Notes: a model not told the origin generated them from the sequence alone. 64,000 bases of DNA from Pseudoxanthomonas sp. J35 (GCF_000513995.1 NZ_AZVB01000012.1:1-64000), one strand, 5' to 3'. Shown: positions 39,366 to 47,968, counted from the first letter of the stretch. Numbers and translations: made by a program.

Positions 39366-40114
39366 GCGACTGGCTGTTCGACCTGGGCAATTCCCGCTTC
39401 AAGGCGGCGCCGTGGCGCGGAGGCGCGAACGTGGGCGAGGTCCTGGCCTGGCCGCATGGCGCCGACGCCCTGGCCGCCGGCGATACCAGCCATGGCGCGC
39501 TGCCGCAGGGGCGCCGCGCCTGGGTGGCCAGCGTCGCCGCGCCGGCGCTGACCACGCAGATGCTCGCGCTGCTGCGGCAGCGCTTCGAGCACGTACACGT
39601 CGCACGCACCAGCGCCGAATGCGCCGGTGTGCGCATCGCCTACGCCGAACCGGCGCGGATGGGCGTGGACCGCTTCCTCGCGCTGCTCGGCGCGCATCGC
39701 GGCGGCCAGGGCGGGGACGTGCTGGTCGTCGGCGTCGGCACCGCGCTGACCATTGACCTGCTTGACGCCCAAGGCCGCCACCATGGCGGCCGCATCGCCG
39801 CCTCGCCGACGCTGATGCGCCAGGCGTTGCACCAGCGCGCCGCGCAGCTGCCCGAAGCCGGTGGCCGCTACGTGGAATTCGCCGACGACACCTGGGACGC
39901 GCTCGCCTCCGGCTGCGATGGCGCCGCGATCGCGCTGGTGGAGCGCTCGCTGGCCCAGGCGGCGCAGCAACTCGGTCGCGCGCCGGCGCTGCTGCTGCAT
40001 GGCGGCGGCGCGCCGACGCTGCTGCCGCTGCTGCCGCAGGCACGGCTGCGCGAGGCGCTGGTGCTGGAAGGCCTGGCGGTATGGGCGCGCACGGCCGGCA
40101 GCGGGCTGCCGTGA
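39362..40114 (+). CDS. coaX: Type III pantothenate kinase CoaX
   Basis: The 250-residue enzyme phosphorylates pantothenate, the first step of coenzyme A synthesis, in an ATP- and monovalent-cation-dependent reaction. Family motifs are the N-terminal DLGNSRFK, the MGVDRFLALLG motif and VGVGTALTIDLLD, with the catalytic aspartates in the first and last. A C-terminal LLLHGGGAPTLLPLL segment completes the ASKHA fold. Type III enzymes are not feedback-inhibited by CoA. The birA-coaX-SPOR order is typical of Xanthomonadaceae. Translation is coupled to birA. Confidence 0.93.
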   Translation: MSDWLFDLGNSRFKAAPWRGGANVGEVLAWPHGADALAAGDTSHGALPQGRRAWVASVAAPALTTQMLALLRQRFEHVHVARTSAECAGVRIAYAEPARMGVDRFLALLGAHRGGQGGDVLVVGVGTALTIDLLDAQGRHHGGRIAASPTLMRQALHQRAAQLPEAGGRYVEFADDTWDALASGCDGAAIALVERSLAQAAQQLGRAPALLLHGGGAPTLLPLLPQARLREALVLEGLAVWARTAGSGLP

Positions 40115-40130
40115 GCGCGGCCGCCCCTCG

Positions 40131-40138
40131 GCTAGAAT
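40131..40138 (+). promoter_or_regulatory. Candidate extended -10 element (GCTAGAAT)
   Basis: GCTAGAAT lies 9 bp before the SPOR gene start, immediately after coaX. If used, transcription would begin within a few bases of the ATG, giving a leaderless or nearly leaderless message. Confidence 0.4.
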
Positions 40139-40146
40139 CGCCGCCC

Positions 40147-40845
40147 ATGTTCGTCCGTGCCCTGATCGTCGTGCTGGTCGCGCTCAACCTCGGCGTTGCG
40201 GCGTGGTGGCTTTCGCGTCCGGAAGCGGTGGAACCACCGCCGCCGGTGTCCACCCGCGGTGGCGTCGAACTGCAGCTGCTGCCGGCCCCTACGGAGCCAC
40301 CGGGCGGCGCGCCTGCGCTGCCCGCGGCGAAGGCTGCGCCGGTGCCGGAACCGCCTGCGGCCCCGGCCGCTCCTGCCGCTGCGGCGCCGCTGGCCTGCCT
40401 GCGCCTGGGGCCGTTCCCCGATCGCGCCGCCGCCGACGTGGCGCGTGCCGGGCTCGGCGCGCTGCTGCGCGATCCGGTGCTGGACGAGGAGGCCGGGACG
40501 GCCACCGGCTACCGCGTGCTGCTGCCGCCGGCGCCGGACCGCGCACAGGCGCAGGCCACTGCGCGGCGCATCGCTGCGGCCGGCTTCGAGGATTTCATCG
40601 TGCTCACCAGGGGCGATGAGGCCAACGCCATCGCCCTCGGCGCCTACCGCAACCGCGATACCGCCGAGCGTCGCGTCGCCAGCCTGCGTGCGGCCGGCTT
40701 CCCCGCCGAGCTGCGCGCGCAGGGCGGCGGCGCTTCGCGCTGGTGGCTGCAAGGCGCGACCAGCGACCCGGCGCAGGTGCGCGCCACCTTCCCCGCGGCG
40801 CGCGACGTGGACTGTGCGGCCGTGCCGGGTGCCGGGCTACGCTAG
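40147..40845 (+). CDS. SPOR-domain membrane-anchored protein
   Basis: The 232-residue protein has one N-terminal membrane helix (ALIVVLVALNLGVAAWWLS), a proline/alanine-rich linker (residues 27-82) and a C-terminal region of SPOR type (CLRLGPFPDRAAADVARAGL, then ALGAYRNRDTAERRVASLRAAG). SPOR domains bind denuded glycan strands and direct proteins to the division septum. The first repeat is partly degenerate, so two SPOR-like halves may be present. It follows coaX by 32 bp. The stop codon TAG is part of the next GCTAGAAT element. Confidence 0.8.
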   Translation: MFVRALIVVLVALNLGVAAWWLSRPEAVEPPPPVSTRGGVELQLLPAPTEPPGGAPALPAAKAAPVPEPPAAPAAPAAAAPLACLRLGPFPDRAAADVARAGLGALLRDPVLDEEAGTATGYRVLLPPAPDRAQAQATARRIAAAGFEDFIVLTRGDEANAIALGAYRNRDTAERRVASLRAAGFPAELRAQGGGASRWWLQGATSDPAQVRATFPAARDVDCAAVPGAGLR

Positions 40846-40848
40846 AAT
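40841..40848 (+). promoter_or_regulatory. Candidate extended -10 element for tRNA-Thr
   Basis: GCTAGAAT overlaps the SPOR stop codon and lies 68 bp before the tRNA. A GC-rich stretch (GGTATCGGGCCC) follows, resembling the discriminator of stringently controlled stable-RNA promoters. Confidence 0.5.
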
Positions 40849-40916
40849 CCGGTATCGGGCCCGACGGCGTAGACTGCTGGTGGCGTCGGGACCGGCTTCG
40901 GCAAGAACGCGACATT

Positions 40917-40992
40917 GCCGCTTTAGCTCAGCTGGTAGAGCACCTGATTTGTAATCAGTAGGTCGTCCGTTCGAATCGGACAAGCGGCACCA
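40917..40992 (+). tRNA. tRNA-Thr (anticodon UGU)
   Basis: The 76-nt sequence forms a full cloverleaf. The acceptor stem is GCCGCTT with AAGCGGC, the D-loop contains AGCTCAGCTGGTAGAGC, and the anticodon stem-loop is CTGATTTGTAATCAG with anticodon TGT. The T-loop is GTTCGAATC. The CCA tail is encoded (40990-40992). It reads ACA and, by wobble, other threonine codons. Confidence 0.97.
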
Positions 40993-41366
40993 CCTTCCTG
41001 CTGCGTGATGCACGGCCGCTACGGGCGCGGTCGCGCACTGCGGTCACGCGCATCTGGACGGGGAGATCGATCTCCCCTGGCGCCGTGCATCCTTCGCAGG
41101 GTCCCCCGGCCCGGCGCCCCGCCGGTGGCTTCGTCCCTGCCGGGCATATGTCCCTGGCCTGTGCATGCCCGCTGCCGGGGTAGCCGCAGCGTCGCGCGCG
41201 CGAAGCGGCCGGGACAATCAGCCGATGCCGCCGCGTTGCCCAGGAAAACTCCCATCGCGGCAGCGGGCAGGACGTCCGGCACGGCTTCCATGCGGCGCTG
41301 CGGCGGGTCCGCCGCGCGCCCGCTGGCTAGACTGGCCGGATCACAGGAATCATCGACGGAGCAAGC
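40993..41366. other. 374-bp intergenic region after tRNA-Thr
   Basis: No gene is supported. A short inverted repeat (GGGGAGATCGATCTCCCC) lies at about 41059-41076. A CTAGACT hexamer region near 41325 could be a -10 for the arginase gene. No integrase or duplicate of the tRNA 3' end was found, so the tRNA shows no sign of being an occupied attachment site. Confidence 0.6.
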
Positions 41367-42290
41367 ATGGCCCGAAGCTATCCACCGGTTTCCCTGATCG
41401 GCGTGCCGACCGACGTCGGCGCCGGCCACCGAGGCGCCTCGCTCGGTCCGGAAGCGCTGCGCATCGCCGGCCTGGGCGAGGCGCTGGCGGCGCGTGGCGT
41501 GGATGTGCGCGATTGCGGCAACCTGGCCGGTCCGGCCAACCCGTGGCAGCCGCCGGTCGACGGTTACCGCCACCTCGAGCAGGTGGTGGCGTGGAACGGC
41601 GCGCTGATGGAAGCGAGCCTGCGCGAGCTGCGTGCCGGGCGCATGCCGGTGATGCTGGGTGGCGACCACTGCCTGGCGATCGGCTCGATCACCGCGGTCG
41701 CGCGCCACTGCCGCGAGACCGGCCGCAAGCTGCGCGTGCTGTGGCTTGACGCGCACGCGGACTTCAACACCAGCGAGGTCACGCCCTCGGGCAACGTCCA
41801 CGGCATGCCGGTGGCCTGCCTGTGCGGGCTGGGACCGGATGCGCTCACGCGCCTGGGCGGCGACGCGCCGGCGCTGCGGCCGGAGCAGGTGCGGCAGATC
41901 GGCATCCGTTCGGTGGATCCGGAGGAGAAACGCCTGGTCAAGCAGCACCGGCTGGACATCTACGACATGCGCTACATCGACGAGATCGGGATGAAGGCGG
42001 TGATGCAGCAGGCGCTGGAAGGCGTGGACGAGGACACGCACCTGCACGTGAGCTTCGACGTGGACTTCCTCGATCCCGGCATCGCCCCGGGCGTGGGCAC
42101 CACGGTGCCAGGCGGGGTGAACTACCGCGAAGCGCAGCTGGTGATGGAGATGATCGCCGACACCGGGCGGATGGGCTCGCTGGATATCGTCGAGCTCAAC
42201 CCGGTGCTGGACAACCACAACATGACCGCCGAACTGGCGGTGGACCTGGTGGAAAGCCTGTTCGGCAAGTCCACGCTGATGCGCGACTGA
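41367..42290 (+). CDS. rocF: Arginase
   Basis: The 307-residue enzyme of the ureohydrolase family hydrolyses arginine to ornithine and urea. The binuclear manganese site is complete: GGDHCLAIGS, WLDAHADFNT and SFDVDFLDPGIAPG, with histidine and aspartate ligands as in bacterial arginases. Substrate-side residues lie in NTSEVTPSGNVHGMP, which distinguishes arginases from agmatinases and supports the call. The N-terminus (VSLIGVPTDVGAGHRGASLGP) is also arginase-like. No urease or ornithine-catabolic genes are adjacent. Confidence 0.92.
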   Translation: MARSYPPVSLIGVPTDVGAGHRGASLGPEALRIAGLGEALAARGVDVRDCGNLAGPANPWQPPVDGYRHLEQVVAWNGALMEASLRELRAGRMPVMLGGDHCLAIGSITAVARHCRETGRKLRVLWLDAHADFNTSEVTPSGNVHGMPVACLCGLGPDALTRLGGDAPALRPEQVRQIGIRSVDPEEKRLVKQHRLDIYDMRYIDEIGMKAVMQQALEGVDEDTHLHVSFDVDFLDPGIAPGVGTTVPGGVNYREAQLVMEMIADTGRMGSLDIVELNPVLDNHNMTAELAVDLVESLFGKSTLMRD

Positions 42291-42393
42291 ACGCCGCCGT
42301 CAGCGGGTTCACGCCGGTTCCACGGAGGGCAAGGGAGATTTGCGCCACACCGCATGCGTGCGGACGCAACGTCACCCCGAGGAGCCAAACATC

Positions 42394-42546
42394 ATGAAGC
42401 GCATCATCGCTCTGGTCCTGATCAGCCTGTTCTCCACTTCCATGCTCACCGCCTGCAACACCATGGCCGGTGCCGGCCAGGACATCCAGAAGGCCGGCGA
42501 AAAGGTCGAGGACAAGGCGCAGGACTGCAAGGACGGCAAGTGCTGA
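42394..42546 (+). CDS. Entericidin-like small lipoprotein
   Basis: This 50-residue protein has a lipoprotein signal with lipobox TAC after LFSTSMLTAC (C20). The remainder (NTMAGAGQDIQKAGEKVEDK) matches the entericidin A/B family, small membrane lipoproteins linked to stationary-phase or osmotic stress. An extra C-terminal CKDGKC motif gives two cysteines absent from E. coli EcnB. The ribosome site is GAGGAG. A strong terminator follows at 42571. Confidence 0.88.
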   Translation: MKRIIALVLISLFSTSMLTACNTMAGAGQDIQKAGEKVEDKAQDCKDGKC

Positions 42547-42570
42547 GGCATGCCTGCCAATGCTTCCCCG

Positions 42571-42596
42571 GGGGCCGGTTCTACCGGCCCCTTTTT
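42571..42596 (+). terminator. Intrinsic terminator after the entericidin-like gene
   Basis: GGGGCCGG (42571-42578) pairs with CCGGCCCC (42584-42591) around the loop TTCTA and is followed by five T residues. Confidence 0.92.
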
Positions 42597-42762
42597 CTGG
42601 CCTCCGCGAAGGCGCGGGGCGCGTGCACGTGGCGTGAGGCGTTCAGCCGCCTAACCGCACGTTGACGCGCGTTGGACCCGTGGCCAACGCGGCGCCACGG
42701 AAGATGGTCCCACGCGGCCATCGGAGGTCGCCGTCACCTAGAACGAAGCAGAGGAGCAGCGC

Positions 42763-42978
42763 ATGAATCGCGACATCATCGCCGGCAACTGGAAGCAGCT
42801 GAAGGGCCAGATCAAGGCCAAGTGGGGCGATCTCACCGATGACGACTTCGACGTCGTCGAAGGCAACACCCAGTACCTGGCGGGCAAGCTGCAGGAGCGC
42901 TACGGCTGGGAGAAGGATCGCGCCGAGCAGGAAATCCGCGACTTCGCGCGCACGCTGGACGACAGCTACCGGCACTGA
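42763..42978 (+). CDS. CsbD-family stress protein
   Basis: The 71-residue soluble protein matches CsbD/Yjb[21 protein letters not shown], then [15 protein letters not shown] and a helical end with [11 protein letters not shown]. The family is induced by stress (SigB in Bacillus, RpoS in E. coli) and has no known biochemical activity. The ribosome site AGGAGC is 6 bases upstream. It lies downstream of the entericidin-like gene, separated by a terminator, so it has its own promoter. Confidence 0.92.
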   Translation: MNRDIIAGNWKQLKGQIKAKWGDLTDDDFDVVEGNTQYLAGKLQERYGWEKDRAEQEIRDFARTLDDSYRH

Positions 42979-43069
42979 CCGGGCACGACCGGGGTCGACG
43001 GCGGCGCCGGTCGTACAGTCTGCCCCGCGCTGTAAGCAGGTGTTCCTCACGGCGGCAGGCGCGGGCGGG

Positions 43070-43097
43070 GCGGCGGACCCAGGTCCGCCGCTTTTAT
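43070..43097 (+). terminator. Intrinsic terminator after csbD-like gene
   Basis: GCGGCGGAC (43070-43078) pairs with GTCCGCCGC (43083-43091) around CCAG, followed by TTTTAT. The remaining 195 bp to trpS contain no gene. Confidence 0.85.
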
Positions 43098-43256
43098 GTG
43101 CGACGTCCCAGTTGCCCCTCGGCAGATCCGGCGGCACGTCCTGGGCGTGGCGCCCGGCGGGAGTGCCGGCTGGCGGGACTGCAACCGGGGTGGCCGTCGC
43201 CCGAGGCCCCTCGATGTGCCCAAGCGAGGACCCCGCCTGTGCCCGCGTGCCGGCGC

Positions 43257-43264
43257 GCTAGAAT
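43257..43264 (+). promoter_or_regulatory. Candidate extended -10 element for trpS
   Basis: GCTAGAAT lies 28 bp before the trpS start, at a distance that would give a short leader. Confidence 0.5.
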
Positions 43265-43291
43265 TGGCAGGTCTTTCACGCCGTAGCTGCC

Positions 43292-44656
43292 ATGACCGTC
43301 CGCGTCCTCACCGGCATCACCACCACCGGTACCCCGCACCTGGGCAATTACGCCGGCGCCATCCGCCCGGCCATTGCCGCCAGCCGCGCCGCCGGGGTGG
43401 AGAGCTTCTTCTTCCTCGCCGACTACCACGCCCTGATCAAGGCCGACGACCCGGCCCGCGTGGCCCGCTCGCGCCTGGAGATCGCGGCGACCTGGCTGGC
43501 CTGCGGTCTGGATCCGCAGAAGGTCACCTTCTACCGGCAGTCGGACATCCCGGAAATCCCGCAGCTGACCTGGCTGCTGACCTGCGTCACCGCCAAGGGC
43601 CTGCTCAACCGCGCCCACGCCTACAAGGCCGCGGTGGACAAGAACGCCGAGGCCGGCGAGGACCCGGATTTCGGCGTCACCGCCGGCCTGTACATGTACC
43701 CGGTGCTGATGGCCGCCGACATCCTCGCCTTCGGCGCGCACAAGGTGCCGGTGGGCCGCGACCAGATCCAGCACATCGAGATGGCGCGCGACATCGGCCA
43801 GCGCTTCAACCACATCTACGGCGAATCCTGGCGCGCGGCCACCGGCGCCAGCGGCGACCCGCTGGTGCTGCCGGAAGTGCAGATCGACGAGAACGTGGCG
43901 ACGCTGCCGGGCCTGGACGGCCGCAAGATGTCCAAGAGCTACGACAACACCATACCGCTGTTCGCGCCGCCGGCGGAACTGAAGAAGCTGGTGATGTCGA
44001 TCGTCACCGACTCGCGCGCGCCGGGCGAGCCGAAGGACACCGAGGGTTCTACCCTGTTCCAGCTGTACCAGGCCTTCGCCACGCCGGCGCAGACCGAGGA
44101 GATGCGCCACGCCTTCGCCGACGGCATCGGCTGGGGCGATGCCAAGCAGCGCCTGTTCAACCTGGTCGACGACACCGTCGCGCCGATGCGCGAGCAGTAC
44201 GCGCAGCTGATGGCGCGCCCGGCGCAGCTCGAGGAGATCCTGCTGGAAGGCGCGCGCAAGGCCCGCGACATCACCGTGCCGCTGCTGGACGGCCTGCAGC
44301 GTGCGGTAGGCCTGGGCGCGTTCTCCGCGCCGGTGGTCGCCAAGGGCAAGGCCAGGGCTTCGGCCGGCGCGCGCCTGCCACAGATCAAGCAGTACCGCGA
44401 GGCCGACGGCCGCTTCCACTTCAAGCTGGTCGACGGCGAAGGCCGCCTGCTGCTGCAGGGCGACGGCTTCGAATCGCCGCGCGAGGCAGGACAGGTGATC
44501 GCGCGCCTGCGCCGCGAAGGCCTCGACGCGCTGCACGAGCTGGAACAGCGTGCGGTCGGCCTGCTCGGCGAGCGCATCGGCACGCTGGGCGAAGGCCTGG
44601 CCGGCGTCGACGAAGTGCGGGAAGCATTGCGCCAGCTGGTGGAGGCCGAAAGCTGA
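43292..44656 (+). CDS. trpS: Tryptophanyl-tRNA synthetase with C-terminal extension
   Basis: The 454-residue class I enzyme charges tRNA-Trp. The HIGH-like motif is TPHLGNYAGA and the KMSKS loop is GRKMSKSYDN. The tryptophan pocket motif GVTAGLYMYPVLMAADIL and the VGRDQIQHIEMARDI segment are intact. The usual enzyme is about 330-350 residues. Here residues 365-420 add a module (QIKQYREADGRFHFKLVDG, then GRLLLQGDGFESPREAGQVI) that resembles a DUF1508/YegP unit, and a helical tail follows. Its role is unknown. The ATG at 43292 follows a GCTAGAAT promoter element. Confidence 0.93.
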   Translation: MTVRVLTGITTTGTPHLGNYAGAIRPAIAASRAAGVESFFFLADYHALIKADDPARVARSRLEIAATWLACGLDPQKVTFYRQSDIPEIPQLTWLLTCVTAKGLLNRAHAYKAAVDKNAEAGEDPDFGVTAGLYMYPVLMAADILAFGAHKVPVGRDQIQHIEMARDIGQRFNHIYGESWRAATGASGDPLVLPEVQIDENVATLPGLDGRKMSKSYDNTIPLFAPPAELKKLVMSIVTDSRAPGEPKDTEGSTLFQLYQAFATPAQTEEMRHAFADGIGWGDAKQRLFNLVDDTVAPMREQYAQLMARPAQLEEILLEGARKARDITVPLLDGLQRAVGLGAFSAPVVAKGKARASAGARLPQIKQYREADGRFHFKLVDGEGRLLLQGDGFESPREAGQVIARLRREGLDALHELEQRAVGLLGERIGTLGEGLAGVDEVREALRQLVEAES

Positions 44657-44967
44657 TGGCCTGGTTGTCGCTGCTGCTGTTCCTGCCCTGGTTCGCGCTG
44701 CTGGGCGCGCTGTACTGGTTCTACCCGCGCACGCCGCGCCCGGCCGCGCGCCGCGCCTACGACGGCGTGGTGCTCGTGGTCGCGCTGCTGCTGAGCATCG
44801 CCGGCATGCACTGGGGCTACGACACCGGCGCGGCCGACGCGCGCAGCGGCCCGATCTGGCGCCAGGTGCTGGCCGTGCTCTACGCCTACGGCGCGTTCCT
44901 GGCCGTGCTGGCGCTGGCGATCCCGCTGCGCATGCGGTTGATGGCCGGCTGGCGCGCACGCGGCTGA
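44656..44967 (+). CDS. Small integral membrane protein
   Basis: The 103-residue protein has three predicted membrane helices: LSLLLFLPWFALLGALYWF, GVVLVVALLLSIAGMHWGY and VLAVLYAYGAFLAVLALAI. A conserved-looking loop YDTGAADARSGPIWRQV lies between helices 2 and 3. The ATG overlaps the trpS stop (TGATG), so it is translated from the same message. No family function is known. Confidence 0.8.
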   Translation: MAWLSLLLFLPWFALLGALYWFYPRTPRPAARRAYDGVVLVVALLLSIAGMHWGYDTGAADARSGPIWRQVLAVLYAYGAFLAVLALAIPLRMRLMAGWRARG

Positions 44968-45108
44968 CCTGTTCCCCGCGTAGCCGTCGTGCCGTGTATC
45001 GACGGTGAACATCTGCGACATCCCGCCTACGACCAAAGCCGGGTCGCAGGCGCGCTGGGCCTTCCCTAGGATGGCTGCTGCAGGGGGAGGACAACACGGA
45101 AGCGGTCC

Positions 45109-46038
45109 ATGCCAGAACACGGCATCTACACCATCGATACCGACTATGTCCGTCCCGGCTTCGACGCGGCGTACCTGGTCACCGAGAACGGCCGCGGCGC
45201 CTTCATCGACTGCGGCACCAACCACAGCGTCCCGCACCTGCTGCGCGCGCTCGACGCCGCGGGCCTGGCCCCGGCCGACGTCGACTGGCTGGTCCTGACC
45301 CACGCCCACCTCGACCACGCTGGCGGCGCCGGCCTGCTGATGCGGCAGCTGCCCAATGCGCGCCTGGTCGCGCATCCGCGCGCGGCCCCGCACATGATCG
45401 ATCCGGCGAAGCTGGTCGCCGGCGCCACCGCGGTCTACGGAGAAGCGGCGTTCGCCCGCCATTACGGCGAACTGGTGCCGGTGCCGGCCGGGCGCGTGGT
45501 CATGGCCGACGATGGCCACGTCGTCGACCTGGCCGGCCGGCCGCTGCTGTGCATCGACACCCCCGGCCACGCCCGCCACCACCTGTGCGTGTGGGACGCG
45601 CGCAGCCGCAGCTGGTTCACCGGCGACACCTTCGGCCTGTCCTACCGCGAGCTGGACAGCGGGCGCGGCGCCTTCATCATCCCCACGTCCTCGCCGGTGC
45701 AGTTCGAACCGGAGGCGATGCAGGCCTCGATCAAGCGGATGATGGCGCGCGCGCCGCTGGCGATGTACCTGACCCATTACGGGCGGGTGGAGGACGTGGC
45801 GCGCCTGGCCGCGGAGATGCACGAGCAGGTCGATGCCATGGTCTCGCTGGCGCAGGCCTGCGACGGCGGCGCCGACCGCCACCGCGCGCTGGTCGCGGCG
45901 CTGTCGGAGTACTACCTCGAGCGCGCCCAGGCGCACGGCTGCGCGCTGGACGACACGGCGGTGCTGCGCGTGCTGGAAATGGACATCGAGCTCAACGCGC
46001 AGGGCCTGGAGATCTGGCTGGACCGCAGCCGCCGCTGA
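45109..46038 (+). CDS. MBL-fold metallo-hydrolase
   Basis: The 309-residue protein has the metallo-beta-lactamase fold with motif THAHLDHAGG (H65, H67, D69, H70 as metal ligands), a third histidine in DTPGHARHHLCVW and an aspartate in FTGDTFG. A distal histidine in LTHYGRVEDV completes the site. A helical C-terminal domain (residues 215-309) follows. It resembles single-domain hydrolases of the glyoxalase II-like group, with no thioredoxin or flavodoxin partner domain. The substrate is unknown. The ribosome site is GGAAG. Confidence 0.9.
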   Translation: MPEHGIYTIDTDYVRPGFDAAYLVTENGRGAFIDCGTNHSVPHLLRALDAAGLAPADVDWLVLTHAHLDHAGGAGLLMRQLPNARLVAHPRAAPHMIDPAKLVAGATAVYGEAAFARHYGELVPVPAGRVVMADDGHVVDLAGRPLLCIDTPGHARHHLCVWDARSRSWFTGDTFGLSYRELDSGRGAFIIPTSSPVQFEPEAMQASIKRMMARAPLAMYLTHYGRVEDVARLAAEMHEQVDAMVSLAQACDGGADRHRALVAALSEYYLERAQAHGCALDDTAVLRVLEMDIELNAQGLEIWLDRSRR

Positions 46039-46059
46039 GCGGCTGCGATCCGGCGCCGG

Positions 46060-46443
46060 TCATTCCCAGCGGTTGAGGTGCGGGCCGAACGGCTTGCGCT
46101 GCTGGCGTACCACGCAGAAGCGGTGCCCGCTCGGCGCCTCCATCACCCACCAGCGCTTGACGAAGGCGACCTTGCGCGCGCCGAGCTTCTCCAGGCGATC
46201 GGCCTCGGCGTCGACGTCGTCGGCCTCGATGTCCAGGTGCACGCGCGACTCGTGGTCGACCTTCTGCAGCAGGATGACCGGTTCGTCGGCGTCGGTGCGC
46301 AGCTCGGCGTAGCGGCCATCGCCGTCCTGGTCGGCATCGGTGATGGGCTTGCCCAGCGCCGCACTCCAGAATTCCAGCGAGGCCTGCAGGTCGTCGACCT
46401 TGCAGTCCAGGACCAGGGTGCTGAGGCGGCTGTGGTGAGGCAT
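46060..46443 (-). CDS. VOC family protein
   Basis: The 127-residue protein has two VOC modules: STLVLDCKVDDLQASLEFWS and VHLDIEADDVDAEADRLEKLG. The C-terminus MEAPSGHRFCVVRQQ fits the glyoxalase-like group found in actinobacteria and proteobacteria. The metal-ligand residues expected in metal-dependent enzymes are only partly visible (H in VHLDIEAD), so it may bind rather than turn over a ligand. It is convergent with the MBL gene and lies 37 bp after the E2 gene on the same strand. Confidence 0.85.
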   Translation of the reverse strand: MPHHSRLSTLVLDCKVDDLQASLEFWSAALGKPITDADQDGDGRYAELRTDADEPVILLQKVDHESRVHLDIEADDVDAEADRLEKLGARKVAFVKRWWVMEAPSGHRFCVVRQQRKPFGPHLNRWE

Positions 46444-46480
46444 CGTCGGGCTCCGCTGCTTCTCTTTCCGGCGGTGTCGC

Positions 46481-47869
46481 TCAGTTGGGGAGCGACATGT
46501 CGTCGAGGAGCGCCTTGAGGAAGCGGGCGGCTTCGCCGCCGGTGGCGGCGCGGTGGTCGAAGGTCAGCGAGATCGGCAGGCGGCGGTGCACCTCGATGCC
46601 GCCCATCACCGCGACCACGTCGTGGCTGAGCCTGCCGGCGCCGACGATGGCCACGCACGGCGGCACCACCACCGGGGTGGCGTAGCGGCCGGCGAACATG
46701 CCGAAGTTGGACAGCGAGATGGTGTAGCCGGACAGCTCGCTGGCGGCGATGCTGCGGTCCTCGACCTGGGCGCGCAGGCGGTTGATGCCTTCGCGGATGC
46801 CGCGCGCGTCGAGCATGTCGGCATTGCGCAGCGCCGGCACGAACAGGCCGTCGTCGGTGTCGACCGCGATACCCACGTCCACGTGCGGATGGCGGGTCAC
46901 CGCCAGCGCCTCGCCGTCGAACCAGGCGTTGAGCGCCGGCACCGCCTTGCATGCGGCGACGATCGCGCGGACCAGGCGCGCGGTGATGTCCTGCTTGCCG
47001 ATCCAGGCGTGCAGGTCGGCGTCGTCGACCAGGGTGGTCGGCACGACCTTGCTGTGCGAGTTGGCCATCACCCGCGCCATGTTGCGGCGCACGCCCTTGA
47101 GCTGTTCCGGCTGGCCGCTGGCCGGCGCGGCGGCGCTGCCCGGCGGGCGGGTGCGCATCGGGCGGCCCGAGGCGGAAACCGGGGTGCGCTGCTGGGGAGC
47201 AGACGCGGGGGCCGGCGCCGCGGCCTGCGCCACCCGGGCCTCGCCGCCGGCGCCGCTCCCGGTGGCAGAGGCGAGGAGGCGCGACGGATCGGCCGCGGCC
47301 TGCTTCACGTCGGCCAGGGTCACGGTGCCTTCGGCGCCGGTGGGCTGCACCCGCGCCAGGTCCACACCCAGCTTCTTCGCCAGCGCGCGCACGGCCGGCA
47401 TCGCCTTCACGCCGCCGACCGCGACCGCCTGCTCGGCGTGCACCGCGTCGGAGGTCTGCATCGCGCCGACCACGGTGCCGGCGTCGCCGCCGCGCGCCTC
47501 GGACGGAGCGGGCGAGGTCCCCACCTCGCCGCCGTCATCGCTGGCGGTGGCCTTGGCCGGCGCGGCAGGCGCGCCGCCGTGGTGGTGGCCGGTGTCCTGG
47601 CCTTCGGCGCGCTGCGGCAGCGAGGGATCGGGTTCGAACACGGCCAGCATCGCGCCGGTGACGACCACGTCGCCCGGGCCGCCGGCCAGCTTCAGCACCT
47701 TGCCGGACACCGGCGAGGGCACCTCGACCACGGCCTTGGCGGTCTCCATCGAGACCAGCGGCTCGTCCAGGCGGATGGTGTCGCCTTCCTTGACGAACCA
47801 CTCGACGATGGTGGCGTCCGGCAGGCCTTCGCCCAGGTCGGGCAGGTGGAAGGTCTTGGTCTGGCTCAT
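46481..47869 (-). CDS. bkdB: Branched-chain 2-oxoacid dehydrogenase E2 (dihydrolipoamide acyltransferase)
   Basis: The 462-residue protein is the core of a 2-oxoacid dehydrogenase complex. It has an N-terminal lipoyl domain (residues 1-80) with the lipoylated Lys45 in METAKAVVEV, a linker, and a peripheral-subunit-binding domain (about 155-190, MPAVRALAKKLGVDLARV). A second linker precedes the acyltransferase catalytic domain (235-462) with DHRAATGG. Together with the E1alpha and E1beta genes upstream it forms a branched-chain 2-oxoacid dehydrogenase operon. No lipoamide dehydrogenase (E3) gene follows in this window. The linkers are rich in Ala and Pro, as expected. Confidence 0.9.
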   Translation of the reverse strand: MSQTKTFHLPDLGEGLPDATIVEWFVKEGDTIRLDEPLVSMETAKAVVEVPSPVSGKVLKLAGGPGDVVVTGAMLAVFEPDPSLPQRAEGQDTGHHHGGAPAAPAKATASDDGGEVGTSPAPSEARGGDAGTVVGAMQTSDAVHAEQAVAVGGVKAMPAVRALAKKLGVDLARVQPTGAEGTVTLADVKQAAADPSRLLASATGSGAGGEARVAQAAAPAPASAPQQRTPVSASGRPMRTRPPGSAAAPASGQPEQLKGVRRNMARVMANSHSKVVPTTLVDDADLHAWIGKQDITARLVRAIVAACKAVPALNAWFDGEALAVTRHPHVDVGIAVDTDDGLFVPALRNADMLDARGIREGINRLRAQVEDRSIAASELSGYTISLSNFGMFAGRYATPVVVPPCVAIVGAGRLSHDVVAVMGGIEVHRRLPISLTFDHRAATGGEAARFLKALLDDMSLPN

Positions 47870-47968
47870 GCGGAGTACTCTGGCAGGTCTGGGCGGGCGC
47901 GGCGAAGGCGCCGCGCCGGCAGGTCGGGTTCAAAGGTACCGCGGCCGGGGCCGCGGCACCGGGAGGGA

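Noticed and set aside
40917-41366. tRNA-Thr as integration site of a genomic island
   Set aside because: No integrase gene, no repeat of the tRNA 3' end and no change in composition follow; arginase and other core genes come next.
41005-41397. Open frame in the gap after tRNA-Thr
   Set aside because: No ribosome site, no family resemblance, Arg/Ala/Pro-rich product and overlap with the start of the arginase gene.
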